Below are positions 20,505 to 32,718 of a DNA stretch of 64,000 bases, one piece after another. The stretch comes from Diphasiastrum complanatum (Eukaryota; Streptophyta; Lycopodiopsida; Lycopodiales; Lycopodiaceae), in NCBI GenBank assembly GCA_029204225.1, contig CM055095.1, forward strand, positions 59,044,865-59,108,864. Reading direction: 5' to 3'. The translations under genes and the position numbers were made by a program. The notes beneath the pieces were generated by a model. That model did not search any database, was not told where the DNA came from, and saw only the letters and a list, made by a program, of their open reading frames with translations. Position 1 is the stretch's first letter. Every line of letters begins with the position of its first letter.

Positions 20505-23500
20505 ATGACCGGCTTTGCTACCATGCAGTCATAGATTGATTCTTTACAGCCTCATGGTCCTGGTAAAGCTCCTGTTTTTCCTACATTTGGGACTCCCCCT
20601 CCATTTGGATTTCCATCTTCTTCTGCTAGTCAGCCTGGTGGTGGACCGTTCATTCCATCTAACCCACCTCCTGGTTTCTTTCCTCGTCCCCCCCTTCCTG
20701 AGCCACACTTTGCTCGAGACTTTCGTGATAGGGTACAGCTTGCTACCTATTCCGGTTCCTCCGACGGGAACTTATTAGAGAATTGGTTTGCTAAGCTTGA
20801 CACATATTTTCAGATTTACCCCAAGACTGATCCTCAGAAGATCCAGTTGGCTGTTTTACATTTAGATGGACGTGCCGCCACGTGGTGGCGAGTTTATAGA
20901 GTTGATCCTGATCGGGAAGGGCTCCATGTATGGCATACTTTTCGCCGTGACCTCCGCCATGCCATGATTGATCCTCAGTGGCTTGACCGCCAACGTGATA
21001 CATTCCGTAGTCTCACTCAGACCAGTGATCTTGCTTCTTATACAGATCAGTTTATGAAGCTTTCTTATCTTTTCACAGATCTACAGCCCACTGAGCTTAT
21101 TTCTCGTTACATTGCTGGGCTTCGTGGTGCTTTACGTTATGATGTTTCTTCCTTCCGTCCTACCACACTTGTTGAGGCGATGTCTCTTGCCAGTACTTTG
21201 CATCATAAGTACTCTGACACCCTTCCTTCCCGCTTCTCCCGACCCCGTCCTTCTACTTCATCTTTTCCCGCTACGTTCACCCCTACACCGGCCCCCCTTC
21301 TGTTCCAGCTCTCTCCATTGCCCCTTCGCCTCCTCGTCCTCCGACTCCTCGACCTGCTTTTGTCCGACGTTACACGTTTGCAGAGTTCGCTGATCTTCAG
21401 CAGAAGCGTCTTTGCTTTCGTTGTAAGAGTCCTGACCATCTTGCCCGTGATTGCCGCCAGCCTCTCCCTACTACTACTCCTGTTTTTTACCATGAGGGCA
21501 CTACTCCAGATGATTCCAATATCTACATTCATATTTCTGATGAGCCTAACTTATCCTCTGAGCCTTCACCTGATTTACTTCCTGCTACTTGTCATGCTCA
21601 GCTTGCCTATGCTACTTGGACAGGGCTTCCTGGTCCTCGCTCCATTCGGTTACGTGTGCGTATTACAGGTCGAGAGTATATTGCTTTAGTTGATACTGGT
21701 AGCACTCATTCTTTTATTAGCAGTTATATCACTAGTCGGATCCGTGCTTCACCTGTTCCTGCTTCCCAGCCTCTCACAGTTGAGGTTGCCAGTTCTCATT
21801 CTTTTCCTAGTTCACAAATGTTTCAACGTTTACCATACCGCATTGGAGATTTCTCTGGACAGGCAGATCTTTACATTATCCCTATGGAGCGCTATGATCT
21901 TATCCTTGGTGCTAATTGGTTTGCATCTCTTGGAGCCGTTACACTGGACTTGACACAGCAGACATTGACATTTGTACATGATGCAGTTACACACTCACTT
22001 GTGGGCATTGATTCTCAGGGAGACTTCCAGTTGATTACTAGGAAGCAGTTTATTCGCAGCCTGTCGAAGGCTCATTGTGCTGCCTTATTATGTGTTCAGC
22101 GGGCAGTACCAGTTCCTCCAGTTTCTACACCAGCAGCTGTTCCTCAGGTGATTTCTGACTTATTACATCAGTATGCTTTTGTCTTTTCAGAACCTACGAC
22201 GCTACCACCATTACGTGACGTGAACCATCATATTGATTTGCGTCCTGGTTCTGCTCCTCCCTCCCGTCCCCCTTATCGTATGTCTCGATCTGAGCGTGAT
22301 GAGCTTGAGCTCCATATTACTGCCTTGTTAGATCAGGGTCTCATTGTTCCTAGTCACAACCCTTTTGGTGCTCCTGTTCTCCTTATCATGGATGACCTCT
22401 TTGACCAACTCGGTACCTCTAAAATCTTTTCCAAGATAGACCTTCGTTCTGGATATTACCAAATCAGGATGCACCCTTCTGACGAATATAAGACTGCTTT
22501 CCGTACTCATCTTGGTTTATATGAATTTCGTGTGCTTCCTTTTGGTGTTACTAATGGCCCTCCTACGTTCCAGAATGTGATGAATAACGTCTTACGTCCG
22601 CTTCTTGGTCATTGTGTCTTGGTTTATTTTGATGATATTCTTATTTTTAGTCAGTCTCTTGCTGAGCATGTTGCCCATCTTTCCTCGATTTTTCAGTTAC
22701 TTGTACACCACCAGTTATTTGCTAAGTTGTCTAAATGTTCTTTTGTTGTTTCTGAGATTGAGTTTCTTGGTTTTCTTATTTGTAATGGTCACATTCGTCT
22801 GGACCCTCATAAGGTTCAGGCCATCCAGGATTGGCCTATACTTACTGATATTCATCATGTTCGTATGTTTCTTGGGTTAGCCACTCACCTTCGTCGTCCA
22901 GTTCCTCATTTTGCCACTATCGCAGCTCCTCTTCATGCACTTTTGAAGAAGTCTAGTACTTTTCTGTGGACTCCTGATTGTCAGACAGCGTTTGATACTC
23001 TTCGTCGTGCTATTGTTGATGCTGCCGTTATGTGTTTACCACAGTTTGATCAGAAGTTTCTTGTTGAGACTGATGCTAGTAATGTTGGTTTGGGTGCTTT
23101 ACTTCGCCAGTCACAATGTATTATTGCTTATGAGTCGCGTCGTCTTCGCTCTTATGAGCAACGTTATTCTGTGCATGAGAAAGAGCTTCTTGCTATTATC
23201 TATGCTCTTAAGAAGTGGCGTCATTATCTGTATCGAGTCCCATTTGACATTATTACTGATCACCAGTCTTTACGTTATCTGTTTTCTCAACGTGACCTCA
23301 GTGATCGTCAATTTCGTTGGTTGCAGTTTTTACAGTCTTTTAATTTCTCCATATTGTATCGTCCTGGTCTTGCTAACACTGCTGCTGATGCATTATCTCG
23401 TCTTCCAGCTTTGTTAAATACACTCGTTTCTACTATTCCTCCATGGTTTGATGCTCTACCTGCAGCATACCTTACATGTTCTGATTTTCGTGATGTTTAT

Positions 23501-24954
23501 AGTTCTGCCCCACCTGTTTCGTCCAGTCCTCATCAGGTTTACTCCATTATTGACAATCATCTTTATCATTATGATTCTCTTTGTATCCCTAGTTCTTTGG
23601 GTATCCGTTCCCAGTTGTTGTCGGATGCTCATTCCTCTCCTGTTGGGGGTCACTTTGGTTTTCAGAAGTCTTATGCTCGTCTCAAAGACCATTTCTATTG
23701 GCCCTCTCTACGATCTGAGCTTGCTGTACTTATTCGTACCTACCCTTTCTGTCTTCGTAATAAGTACTCCCGTTCTAAATCTGCTGGTTTGCTCCAGAGT
23801 TGGCCTATTCCTCATCGCCAGTGGACTGATATATCTATGGACTTTATCCTTGGCCTTCCCCATACCCAGCGTGGTCACGATTCATGTATGGTGGTAGTTG
23901 ACAGGTTCTCGAAACAGGCACATTTTATCCCAGTTCGCAGTACTATCACAACAGAGCAGTGTGCACGTTTGTTCCTATCAGAGATTTTTCGCCTGCATGG
24001 ATTTCCTCGTACTATCCTTTTTGATCGGGATAGTAAGTTTACATCTATATTCTGGACAGAGCTTATGCGTATTTTGGATGTTCAGCTTTTTATGGGTTTT
24101 GCTTATCATTCTACTTCTGATGAGTAGTCTGAGGTCCTTAACAGGATCCTTGAGGATTATTTGCGCCATTTTGTTACTCCTTCAGGGAAGGATTGGGATC
24201 AGCATTTATGTTTAGCAGAGTATAGCTATAATAGCTTTGTTAGTACCATCACAGGTGTCTCTCCATTTTTATTATCTCATGGCTATGCACCTCTTTTACC
24301 TGGCATTCCTCTTCCTCCTGAGGATACACCTGTTACACTTGCATCTTTTCTATCAGGTGCTCGAGAGCTTATTACTCGGGCCAGTTCTCATTTACAGCAG
24401 GTTCAGCAACGTTATCAGACCTCAGTTGATCGTCACCGCCGCCATGTTGCGTTTCAGTTTGGAGGTATGGTTTATCTACGATTACGGTTTGCACGTCATC
24501 ATTTTGTCCAGGGCCATGCTTCTACTGAGAAGCTTGCACCACGTTATTATGGGCCTTATCGCATTGTGGAGGTTCTTAGTCCAGTTACATATCGCTTACA
24601 GCTTCCTGCTTCCACACGCGCCTGTGATGTATTCCATGTCAGTTTATTACGTGCTGCTATTGAGGATGATGACGCTCCTTGTGATGTTGAGTTTCTTACT
24701 GCTCCAGAGTTATTTCCATTTTTACCTGCTACTATATTACAGGTCCGTCTATACCATAGTCGACGCCGCCGGCAGATTCAGTTTTTGGTCCAGTGGGATG
24801 GTCGTCCTATTGAGGAGGCTACATGGGAGCCTATTGATGTGTTTTATCATACACCATTACTTGCGGATCAGGCTCGTGCTCTTGCTGCACTTGTTGATTC
24901 CTCTACATCAGATGTTCCTCTAGCTGTTGATGCACCAGGGCTTGCTGCTACTTG
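20505..24954 (+). pseudogene. Gag-Pol of chromovirus 2, broken
   Basis: Starts at ATG 20505; a TAG at 20532 interrupts it. Gag domain at 20750-21200, CCHC CFRCKSPDHLARDC near 21410. One base is missing from a C run near 21295 (frame change). Protease ALVDTGSTHSF (21685), RT with YFDD (near 22625), RNase H LVETDASNVGLGALL (23065), integrase 23625-24290, chromodomain VQWDGRPIEEATWEP (24790). RT lacks 29 residues at 22387 that chromovirus 1 has. The integrase zinc motif has Tyr where Cys is expected (TYPFC, near 23740). A TAG at 24125 truncates integrase just before its catalytic Glu. Confidence 0.9.
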
Positions 24955-25001
24955 ATCCGGTTATCTTTTCGGCAGTTGGGTCTTTTTTTTGTGTCGGGGA
25001 G

Positions 25002-25421
25002 AGTTATGGACTCGGCTCATTACATTCGCCGCGTCCATTTACATTTACAGTTACTTTACTTTATGCATAAGCAGGCCTTGGGCCCTTTTTTATTCATTAG
25101 TGACATTCAGACTATATGGTTGGCCTTTGGCCTTATTATTCATTATTAGGCCATTTGGACATATTACTGGAGAGTGGGGGCCTTCTTGGAGGGCGCACTA
25201 TTATCCCTCCCAGTTGGGCCCTAGCCACTGGAAGCTTCCTTTTAGGGCTTCCTCTTGGCTATAAGTAGGGAAACTGTGTCATTTGTCATTCAGCTGATGA
25301 TATTGATCTCTCTCTCTTTAGCCTCCTTAATCTCTCTCTTTCCTGCTTTCTAGGGTTAAGTCTTGCTTATGTGATGCTTTCATAGCTTAATTCTAGATCA
25401 GCTGTGGCTCTATTCGTAACT
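25002..25421 (+). repeat. 3' LTR of chromovirus 2
   Basis: Starts AGTTATGGACTCGG after the GTCGGGGAG purine tract and ends CGTAACT, then target duplicate ACCTT. It has an extra CATTCAGCTG-type decamer compared with the 5' LTR. Confidence 0.88.
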
Positions 25422-25426
25422 ACCTT

Positions 25427-26099
25427 CAAGTAGAAATTCATCATTATTTGACTTTATAAGCTTGAAATTGTATAATTGTAATATCATTGGCGCATCTGAG
25501 CCTTTAGCTAGTTCGTCCTTGCAATTTAAACTTCTTGATTGCCAATCACAGTACTTTTATTTATCTCTTATGTTGCATAGCTCTTCCCATTCCTAACATG
25601 GGAACAAACTACTTTACCTTCATTTCTGCATTCCATATCTTCAATTAAGTAATCAAATACTACATGCAGAGTGAGATCTTAAAGAGAGCTTGCATGCATT
25701 TCCAGATCAGCTTTTACATGCTTTTGGTGTTTTTACAACATGGTCATTAAAGCTGGTTTCTTTATTTACCAAATAAGATCCTAAAAATTCAGATTTACTC
25801 ACTCATACATAATTCTTTCAAGCTATTGATGTAGAATTTCGTTCTGATCCTTAAATTGGCTGTAGAAAGGTGAAAGCCTTTTTTTTAAAACTCTGCTCTG
25901 CTTGATTTCTTCAGCACTGCCGATTGGGAAAGGTTTGAGCTTGTCTGGGGATGGATCACTATTAGAAATTGCTTTTACTCAGTGCTTGACAGTCCAGCAA
26001 ACGAGCAAGAAAATTTTTGCAAATTGTGTTGTCTCAGCGGCAAGAAGCATAATAACATCAAATTCTCTGAAATTCAGCATGAGCAAAATTCCTTGGTAA
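25427..26099. other. APC7 intron sequence, no feature recognised
   Basis: An open stretch at 25902-26099 has no recognisable motif and does not join APC7 in phase. Confidence 0.45.
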
Positions 26100-26309
26100 A
26101 TTTGATTCTGCATGAACAGAATCAGAATATGAGAGAGTCCTGCAAGAAGTGATTCCACAACTCACGAGTCTCCTATTCCTCCGCAAGTAGCTTTTTCCTC
26201 CTGCCATGAGCTCCTCTTTTCCATAAGTGATCTCTTTCATCTTAGGAAGATGCTCTGGTAATGTGTCAAGTCCAACAATGCATGTATGGAATATACACAT
26301 GAATATCCA

Positions 26310-26800
26310 TGTGGCTAATTGAACTTGAGTCCTTGGCTAAACCTCAGCATCATGTGCCTTGTATGTGGGGTGGTGGTATTCAAGGTTCAAATTTTCTCTT
26401 CCATTCGTGGGCATAATACTGTCCAATTTTGACCAAGATTGAGCATATTGTTCAACCCATGTAATGAATTGCCCATTAGCAGGACTAGTCTGACTTGGAA
26501 CATTATGGTGCAAAAGGTGGCCACTTATCCCATCCATGTCCAAGTGCCAAGCGAGACTGACCTTTGGATTCAACAAAACAACTCATTAGCCAGGGGGCAA
26601 GAGGAACTAAACTGAGGTAGGGAATCGGGATTTGTTGATTCCCTAAGATAACTTGCCTGCTACTCAATTCAGAAGGAATACTTTTGAGTCTAATAAAGTG
26701 AAAAACATATTCTCTAGGTGTAGCATTTTCAATCAAAAAAGGATACACAGCTGAGAGTTGTGTCACACCTGTGACATTGTTTCCTCGACTCAAAAGGTAA
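26310..26800 (-). pseudogene. unidentified coding-like stretch, minus strand
   Basis: Two overlapping minus frames join by one shift near 26570. The right part reads MSRGNNVTGVTQLSAVYPFL and runs about 85 residues. The left part reads LNPKVSLAWHLDMDGISGHL and runs to a stop near 26337. Together about 150 residues of balanced, protein-like composition. The family is not recognised: it could be a retroelement remnant or a host gene fragment. A third open stretch at 26300-26058 may continue it. Confidence 0.3.
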
Positions 26801-27115
26801 GCTAGACCACTGGAAAGGATTTGAGATGGCTGTCTTTGAATCTAAGTTGACTATAGAAGCAATTGTCTTAGCAAGGATTTGAGGATTGTGGATGCCTAAG
26901 CACTACCTGATGTGGTTTTCAATGACTTAAAATATTATTGCTTTTTTATAGCAATCAGATGTATCGATTGCTAACTTGACTCAGGTTGCCATGAGAGAGG
27001 TGTTACAAATCCTTGCTAGTGTCAATATTGCAGCAGTTCCACATTATGAAGTTTAGTTTGTGAGTCCATCTTTTATTTCTTTCTGATCAATGATTCTTGC
27101 ATATCCTGTTTGCAG

Positions 27116-27200
27116 ACAATGCCCATGTATATTGGAAGCCATTGTTGCACTAGCTGAGTTGGGAGTTGCCTCCAAAGAAATACAATCTCTTTTTCCTCAG
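27116..27200 (+). CDS. APC7: APC7 exon: CPCILEAIVALAELG segment
   Basis: A TGCAG acceptor is followed by 85 bases that complete an Arg codon and then encode CPCILEAIVALAELGVASKE to SLFPQ, ending before GTTTAT. The hydrophobic pattern is a TPR B-helix. The 20.8-kb intron before it holds a hAT element and two gypsy elements. Confidence 0.85.
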
Positions 27201-27848
27201 GTTTATGAACTTACCCCTTTGTGGTTTACTTGTCTCTAATGTATGTCAACAAATAGACAAGTGCTTTTTTGTTCTGACAGAGTTATACTCCAAAATATTG
27301 CTTCTGTCAAGTCCTCCTATTCATGGTCCCTTTTTGCTGCAATCATATCCTTCCTTTTCCTTGGTAGTAAGGCTGGCATGAACGCCTTTGCCTTGTTTGT
27401 TACTTATCTAGATGACCCAGGTGAGGCTACCCAACAACATTCACCCACTCTCACTATGTTATGAGTACATTAAAGAAAGTTTGAATCATGACAGCATTAA
27501 TAATTTCTCGAAAAAATGAGAGATTTTGGTTTCTTTTCCTTGAAATCTAGCTACTTTTCATAGGAAGAAAGGAGCAACCTGCCAAATGAAGCGTCCTAAT
27601 CTCTGATGTGATTTTCCACATGTGTTCAGTCTGTGAGGTTTTCTTTCACCAATTTAATTTTGCTTCAAGTGAGTCATGAACATAGAATGCCTCTCCATAG
27701 TATCCACATCCACGTCCCCTTTTTTAAAATCACAATTGAATAGTGACGATTTCCTTCAATCACCAATAATTTTTAGTTTAATGTTGCATATATCGTCCAA
27801 CAAAATAGTGTCTAAATCTTCAGCTTTCCAACTCCCTTATGGAGCAGA
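27201..27848. other. APC7 intron sequence, no feature recognised
   Basis: Short intron part between the 27200 donor and the first LINE of the array. Confidence 0.5.
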
Positions 27849-28359
27849 AAAGAGAGAAAGAAAGATCTTTATTAATGTCCATGGAATACCCTAAGGTACA
27901 TAGGACTGAAAAAAGGTACATGTCAAGTATGCCCGGTGGGAGCGTGAAAGCTCTACCACCTAAAAGAAACAAGGGAAATATTGCTATACACAAGGAGAGT
28001 CAAGCATCATAGATGTCTCTTTGCTTGTGAGAAAAAATGATGTAAAGTATGTTGTGGCACTGTCTCTGTGCTAGCTGCATCTCTCTATCATCGAGTAGAT
28101 GATCGGTGGTGTCTATGTTGTCGTGAAGTTGTAGGCTGTGGCCTGCGGGCTGGCTGTCTCTCTGGTCAACGACACTGTCTCTACCGTCTATGTATGGTGG
28201 CATCTGGAATCTTAGCCTCTCCATCAGAGTCACTACTCTCCTGCCTCTGTCTGCGACGGGATGGACACTCATGTATGCTCAGCTGTATCAAGGAGGAGGT
28301 GTCAGCGTCAAGACTCGCCATACGCAGGTCTGTCATCTCCCGGATCATCAACGCACACA
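27849..28359 (-). mobile_element. LINE 3'-end fragment 1
   Basis: The left edge has AGAGAGAAAGAAAG, then the shared LINE 3' signature read as CTTTATTAATGTC, a small hairpin (TACC-CTAA-GGTA) and ACATAGGAC. The body is a 3' untranslated or C-terminal region without clear RT. Minus orientation, as are the other members of the array. Confidence 0.6.
27887..27898 (-). other. LINE 3' hairpin, variant TACC/GGTA
   Basis: A 4-bp stem with loop CTAA at the position where other copies have GCC/GGC stems; the pairing is kept by a compensatory change. Confidence 0.55.
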
Positions 28360-29364
28360 TCAGAAAGGAGCATTGTCCATGGCGGACTTATTTCTATCAG
28401 CTAAAGCTAAAAACAGAAATAAACTAGAAATAAAACTAAAGCTTAACCGCCAGCTATGGTGAGGCACTGAGGGTATAGAAGCAGTAGCTTAACCACCAGC
28501 TACGCGGAGGAATAAAACTCACTAACTGAGAGAGAAAAACTGTGTGATCTGGTGTGAGGCACATGGTGGCCTCTGGTGACGAACTCTGGATGGTCGAGGA
28601 AGACGCTGGAGCTTCGGTCGATGAGCTGGAATGTCAATCTCACTATCCGAAGTATCCTCCCTAACTCTTTTCTGACAGAAAAGTGTAATATGTGGCTGGC
28701 TGTGGTCAACGTCCTGATCATCCGACAGAAGTGAGGATCTCTCGCAAAAGTAAACCAACACATCTCGCATCTGGATGGGCAAAGAAGGAACCAAGCGTGA
28801 GTGGAGTGTCTCGATAGAGACAATGGTATCTGCCTCTGATCTCATAGTAAGCTGGACATATGAAAATAAAGTGAAACTCATCCTCAACCTCCTGTAGTGT
28901 ACAGATCTGTAATGGTCGTGGCGTGTCTGTGTATCTGCCGGTCTCAATAGCGAGCTAATGAGAAGAGACCCGAAGCTGACCAATGCAGTAGTGCAGGCCA
29001 AAAGACAGCGTCTGAGTGAGATAACTCGGTTTGACGGGAAGCCCTGAAGCATCTATGTGCATTGTGAAGAAAGTGCGGTAGATCTGAAGCTTAACCCGTG
29101 ATGGATTCAAGTGAGACCAAACAGTATGTATGTATGCTCTGTAGATCTGTTGGCGAATGAACGCATGAGTCCCATTTGGGAGGTCAGACATAGATAATCC
29201 CAGCTATGTAGAAAGTCCGAAGCATACTGAAACCATGAAGACTTAGCCCGCTGCCCGGCCAAAGTGCGAGAAGATGAAGAAGCCGCTACCACGTATCTGG
29301 AAGAATCAAGCTCTGAGACTCTGTGAATGAACATGATGATCCTAAAAATAGCCTCTACAATCAG

Positions 29365-29366
<2 letters not shown>
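28360..29366 (-). mobile_element. LINE 3' fragment 2 (C-terminal domain and 3' UTR)
   Basis: Minus strand frames carry the LINE C terminus: LHYCIGQLRVSSH, then the zf-RVT-like block EDEFHFIFICPAYYEIRG, then a Ser/Arg/Pro-rich tail. The 3' UTR (ACTTAACC..CCAGCTACGCGGAGG region near 28490) is shared with the copies at 29413 and 41796. RT is missing; the 5' side stops at the (GA)n tract of the next copy. Confidence 0.7.

Positions 29367-29412
<46 letters not shown>
29367..29412. repeat. (GA)n microsatellite, about 45 bp
   Basis: Uninterrupted GA repeat. It forms the (TC)n tail of the LINE at 29413 when read on the minus strand and abuts the truncated 5' side of the copy at 28360. Confidence 0.9.
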
Positions 29413-29415
<3 letters not shown>

Positions 29416-29446
29416 GAATAGAATAGAATATATTAATGTCTATAGA

Positions 29447-29460
29447 GTGCCCTTGGGCAC
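29447..29460 (-). other. LINE 3' hairpin, GTGCCC/GGGCAC
   Basis: Inverted repeat GTGCCC-TT-GGGCAC followed by ATAAGAC. Homologous to the ATGCC/GGCAT hairpins at 33109, 38107 and 42570, with paired changes in the stem. Confidence 0.7.
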
Positions 29461-29659
29461 ATAAGACAAAGAAAAAGTACATCAGAAAGGAGCAGTGTCC
29501 ATGTCGGACTTAGTGAAAACAGAGATAAACTGGAAATAAAAACCAAAGCTTAACCTCCAGCTATGGTGAGGGTACAAAAGCAATAGCTTAACCACCAGCT
29601 ACGCGGAGGAATAAAACTCACCAACTGAGAGAGAAAAACTATGTGAATCTGCAAACGCG

Positions 29660-32150
29660 AGATGTCACTCCAGGTGTCTCTAGATAAGCTAGGGCGCCAT
29701 GTCTCTGCTGAATACAGTGCAACTGGAGAAATAGTCGAAGAGAAGAGGCGACAACGTGTGTCCGGGTCATGCACGTAATAAGAGGAGGAAAACCTTTTGA
29801 ACAAGAGCAGAGCGCCCCTTGCGGAGCCTAGCCAATGCAGCTGGTCTAAAAGAAAGCAATGGACCAGAGAAGAGAACACCCAGGTATGTGTAAGATGCCA
29901 CTATCTCTAGAAGCTGTCCATCAAAATAGAACATAGTGTCTCTCATATGCTGCCTGTTGGTGTTAAACACCATAACCTTAGTCTTACCAATGTTCACCAT
30001 CAGCCCCCATATCTGACAAAAAGTAGACAAGGCATCCAGATGTCGTTGAAGTCCTACAGCTGAACTAGAGAGTAGAACCACATCATCTGCATAAAGAAGG
30101 ATAGGGATAATAAGATCTGCAAGAGGACAGCCAACTCCACCTTCTTCCCGAATGATCCGCTCAAGGTCGTCAATGTATAGAGCAAATAGGGTGGGTGATA
30201 AGGGACATCCCTGCTTTACTCCGACCGTACTCTGGATATATGAAGACCATCCATCTCCATCACGGAATCGGGCCAAAACTCTCTCGTATAATTTGATGAT
30301 AGCAGCAATGACTTCCTGTGAGAAACCAAGGGATGCCAAATGCTGGAGCAGCAAGTGTCTCGGAACTGAATCAAGTGCTTTGCGGAAGTCCACAAAGCAG
30401 CAATAGACTCTCTGTTTCCTGAACTTCGCTGCCTCAATGATACACCTCAGTATGAATATCTGGTCCGTTGTGGAATAGCCTGCTCTAAAACCAGCCTGTC
30501 CCATAGCATATAACTCCTCTGTCTCTGCATAAGAGCTGATGATAGATTGCATAACTGAACCATAGAGCTTAGCCATAGTGTGACTGATCATAATAGTACG
30601 ATAGTTGTCTACGTTCAGAGGATCACCAGCCTTAAGTATAGGGTGCAACAGGTTAGTACACCAGGATGTGGGAAGGCCAAAAATAACAGATTGGTTAAAA
30701 ATGTGGGAGATGTATGGAGCAACAATATGGGCGATAGCTTTTAGAAAGTCCATACTTAGAGAGTCAACATCAATGGCTTTATGGTTTTGACCATTTTTTA
30801 TGGCGTTTTCAATCATGGACGGAGTGAAAAGGGTGAATTCTGAGGGTCGCGGTGAGAGAGAGATGGAAGGAGAGTCTATTGCATAAATTCTTGCAGCATA
30901 GTCAATCCAAGATTCAATGGAAATAGGAGCTAGCATACATGAGTTTATAGAAAATATCTTCCAAAAGAAGGTAGAAGAAGAGGAGTCCAAGGAATCGATG
31001 AGTTTCTGTGCCAGAGACTGAAAGTACATAGTCTTTTTCCGCAAAGTCATTCTATGGTATTCTTTTTGTCTAGATGCTAAGGTGTCGGGAGAATGGTATT
31101 GAGCGTGAACAACCTGCTTGTGTAGAGAGAGGCACTCATCATCATACCATCTATTGTAAGTGCGTTTATGAGACGAGAAAGTTTTCGGAGGATATGCAGC
31201 ACTTGCTGAGTGAAGAAGTGACTGAGATAAAAAGGCCGCTTGTTGGTCTACCGAGCGACGTGTGGAATGAGGTGTCGTAGAAGTACCACAAGTGGCACGG
31301 CCCATAGACAGGAGCAATAGAGAGTGATCAGAAATGGTAGGGTGCATAATATGAAAAGTATGAAGAAATGGAATCAAGGCTGGTGAGCCAATGAAGTAGT
31401 CAACAACGTTGTGACCACCCCCGTGCGGATGACAGGTATACACAGATGATGATGGCCATCGAGATAGGCCATTCAAAATGGCTAACGAGTGAGCTTCTGC
31501 AAGTCCAATTAGCTGGTCTCCAAAGTGTGTAGCCAGGGTATCTGCATCCTGAGAGGTCCTATCCAAACTCACGTCCTATCCAAACTCACATCCAAAACCT
31601 GGATATGTAGGAAATCACTATCTGCATGAAACTCTGTCTGCTGGGTGCTGGTACGAGCATTAAAATCTCCTGCTAAAAGAATAAGGCCCTGCTGTGCAAA
31701 GCTGGCTATATCATCTGAGAGAGCCTGGAAGGGGTCACCACCATAGTCTGCAAACGCTGATGTCTGAGGTGCAAAATAACAAACTGCTATAAAGAGATCT
31801 TGAGGTAGCCCCAAGTAGTGACCAAAAAACTGTAACCAGATGAAACTTGCAAATGGATCACTTTTGAGCAGCTTAAAATGAGTACGATAAACTTCCTTGG
31901 TAAGACATGCAACACCACCAGAGCCACGTGCGGTTTTTCCTTGAACGAAAGGCCTGTATGCTGAATGCCATGAATAATCCTGAATGGCTGGAAGGGGTCG
32001 ATATAGTGATCCATGAGTCCCTGCTAAGAGAAAAATATCACATTACTGCAAAAAAGAGTGAAAGTCTCCTGCTGAAGAAGATGAAAGCACACCGTTACAA
32101 TTCCAAAAACCAATTCGTAATGGCTGAGGGGATCTCGGGCAGTTTTTCCC
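29660..32150 (-). pseudogene. LINE A ORF2: endonuclease and reverse transcriptase
   Basis: Endonuclease pieces: LAGDFNARTSTQQTEF (near 31660) and VVDYFIGSPAL with SDHSLLLL (31370). RT frame 31572-29767 is continuous: GQAGFRAGYSTTDQ (30480), VDFRKALDSVPRHLLL (30370), VKQGCPLSPTLFALYIDDLE (30200), YADDVVLL (30085), NIGKTKVMVF (29980). Frameshifts break the endonuclease near 31800-32100 and the RT end near 29770. Catalytic YADD is intact. Confidence 0.82.
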
Positions 32151-32165
32151 GGGATCCCCGACTTC

Positions 32166-32718
32166 CTATTGTGAAATTTTATCATAGAATTTAGGCTTGC
32201 CTTCAATAAAGACCACTCTTTGATTCCTAGCATTAGCCTCATGAATGACCAATTTCCTCGCTTGCCATTGTGTGTGTGTTAGATCTTCATCCATAAAAAT
32301 AAAAGATCCTTTGAGCTTAGCTCGAAGGCGTAAAGCAGCATTGCGTCGTTCAATGGAATGAAACTTTAGGAATAAGACCTTATCATCAAATTTGCTCTGC
32401 CAAGCAGTGTCAAATCCCTCCATATTATGTGCAAGCTTAGATACAAGGTCTTTCGCCTCATCAAGAGCCTTGTTTCCATTAGGAATACCCGTAACTCGTA
32501 AGTCGGATAAGTTGCTAGGTTGTAATTGCTTTGCAGGGATATGATAGGCATCTACAAAAGATAAAATCGGGACCGGTACATTGGCAATGCCCGGCAATGG
32601 AAGATGAGGTGATGACTGCCCGACAGCTGAAGAGCCAGCGATGGCCAGGTTAGCAGGTGAGTGGCAAGCAGGAGAAGAGGGGGGCGAAGGAGACCCCCCC
32701 CTTTTTGATTGAGGCCAT
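32166..32718 (-). pseudogene. LINE A ORF1, L1 ORF1p-like nucleic-acid binding protein
   Basis: The likely start is the ATG at 32718-32716 (MASIKKGG), then a one-base slip in a run of Gs into the frame GSPSPPSSPACHSP. Downstream: LRVTGIPNGNKALDEAKDLV, and FIFMDEDLTHTQWQARKLV to the C terminus. This resembles the RRM plus C-terminal domain of L1 ORF1p, not the CCHC-knuckle ORF1 usual in angiosperm L1s. The coiled coil seen in LINE D ORF1 is missing here. Confidence 0.6.

Larger units (their letters stand above)
20016..25421 (+). mobile_element. Ty3/gypsy chromovirus 2, nearly complete
   Basis: LTRs at 20016-20416 and about 25002-25421; a 5-bp target duplication ACCTT at 20011-20015 and 25422-25426. 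LTRs differ at only about seven positions plus a 10-bp indel by eye, so insertion was more recent than chromovirus 1. Gag-Pol is nearly complete including integrase and chromodomain, but carries an RT deletion, two nonsense codons and one frameshift. The PBS follows the LTR without spacer. Confidence 0.92.

Noticed and set aside
25902-26099. possible extra APC7 exon
   Set aside because: The peptide does not resemble any APC7 segment, and the neighbouring exons already join in phase without it.
26948-27055. open stretch ending in a stop just before the 27116 exon
   Set aside because: No APC7 similarity, no usable donor in phase; likely chance.
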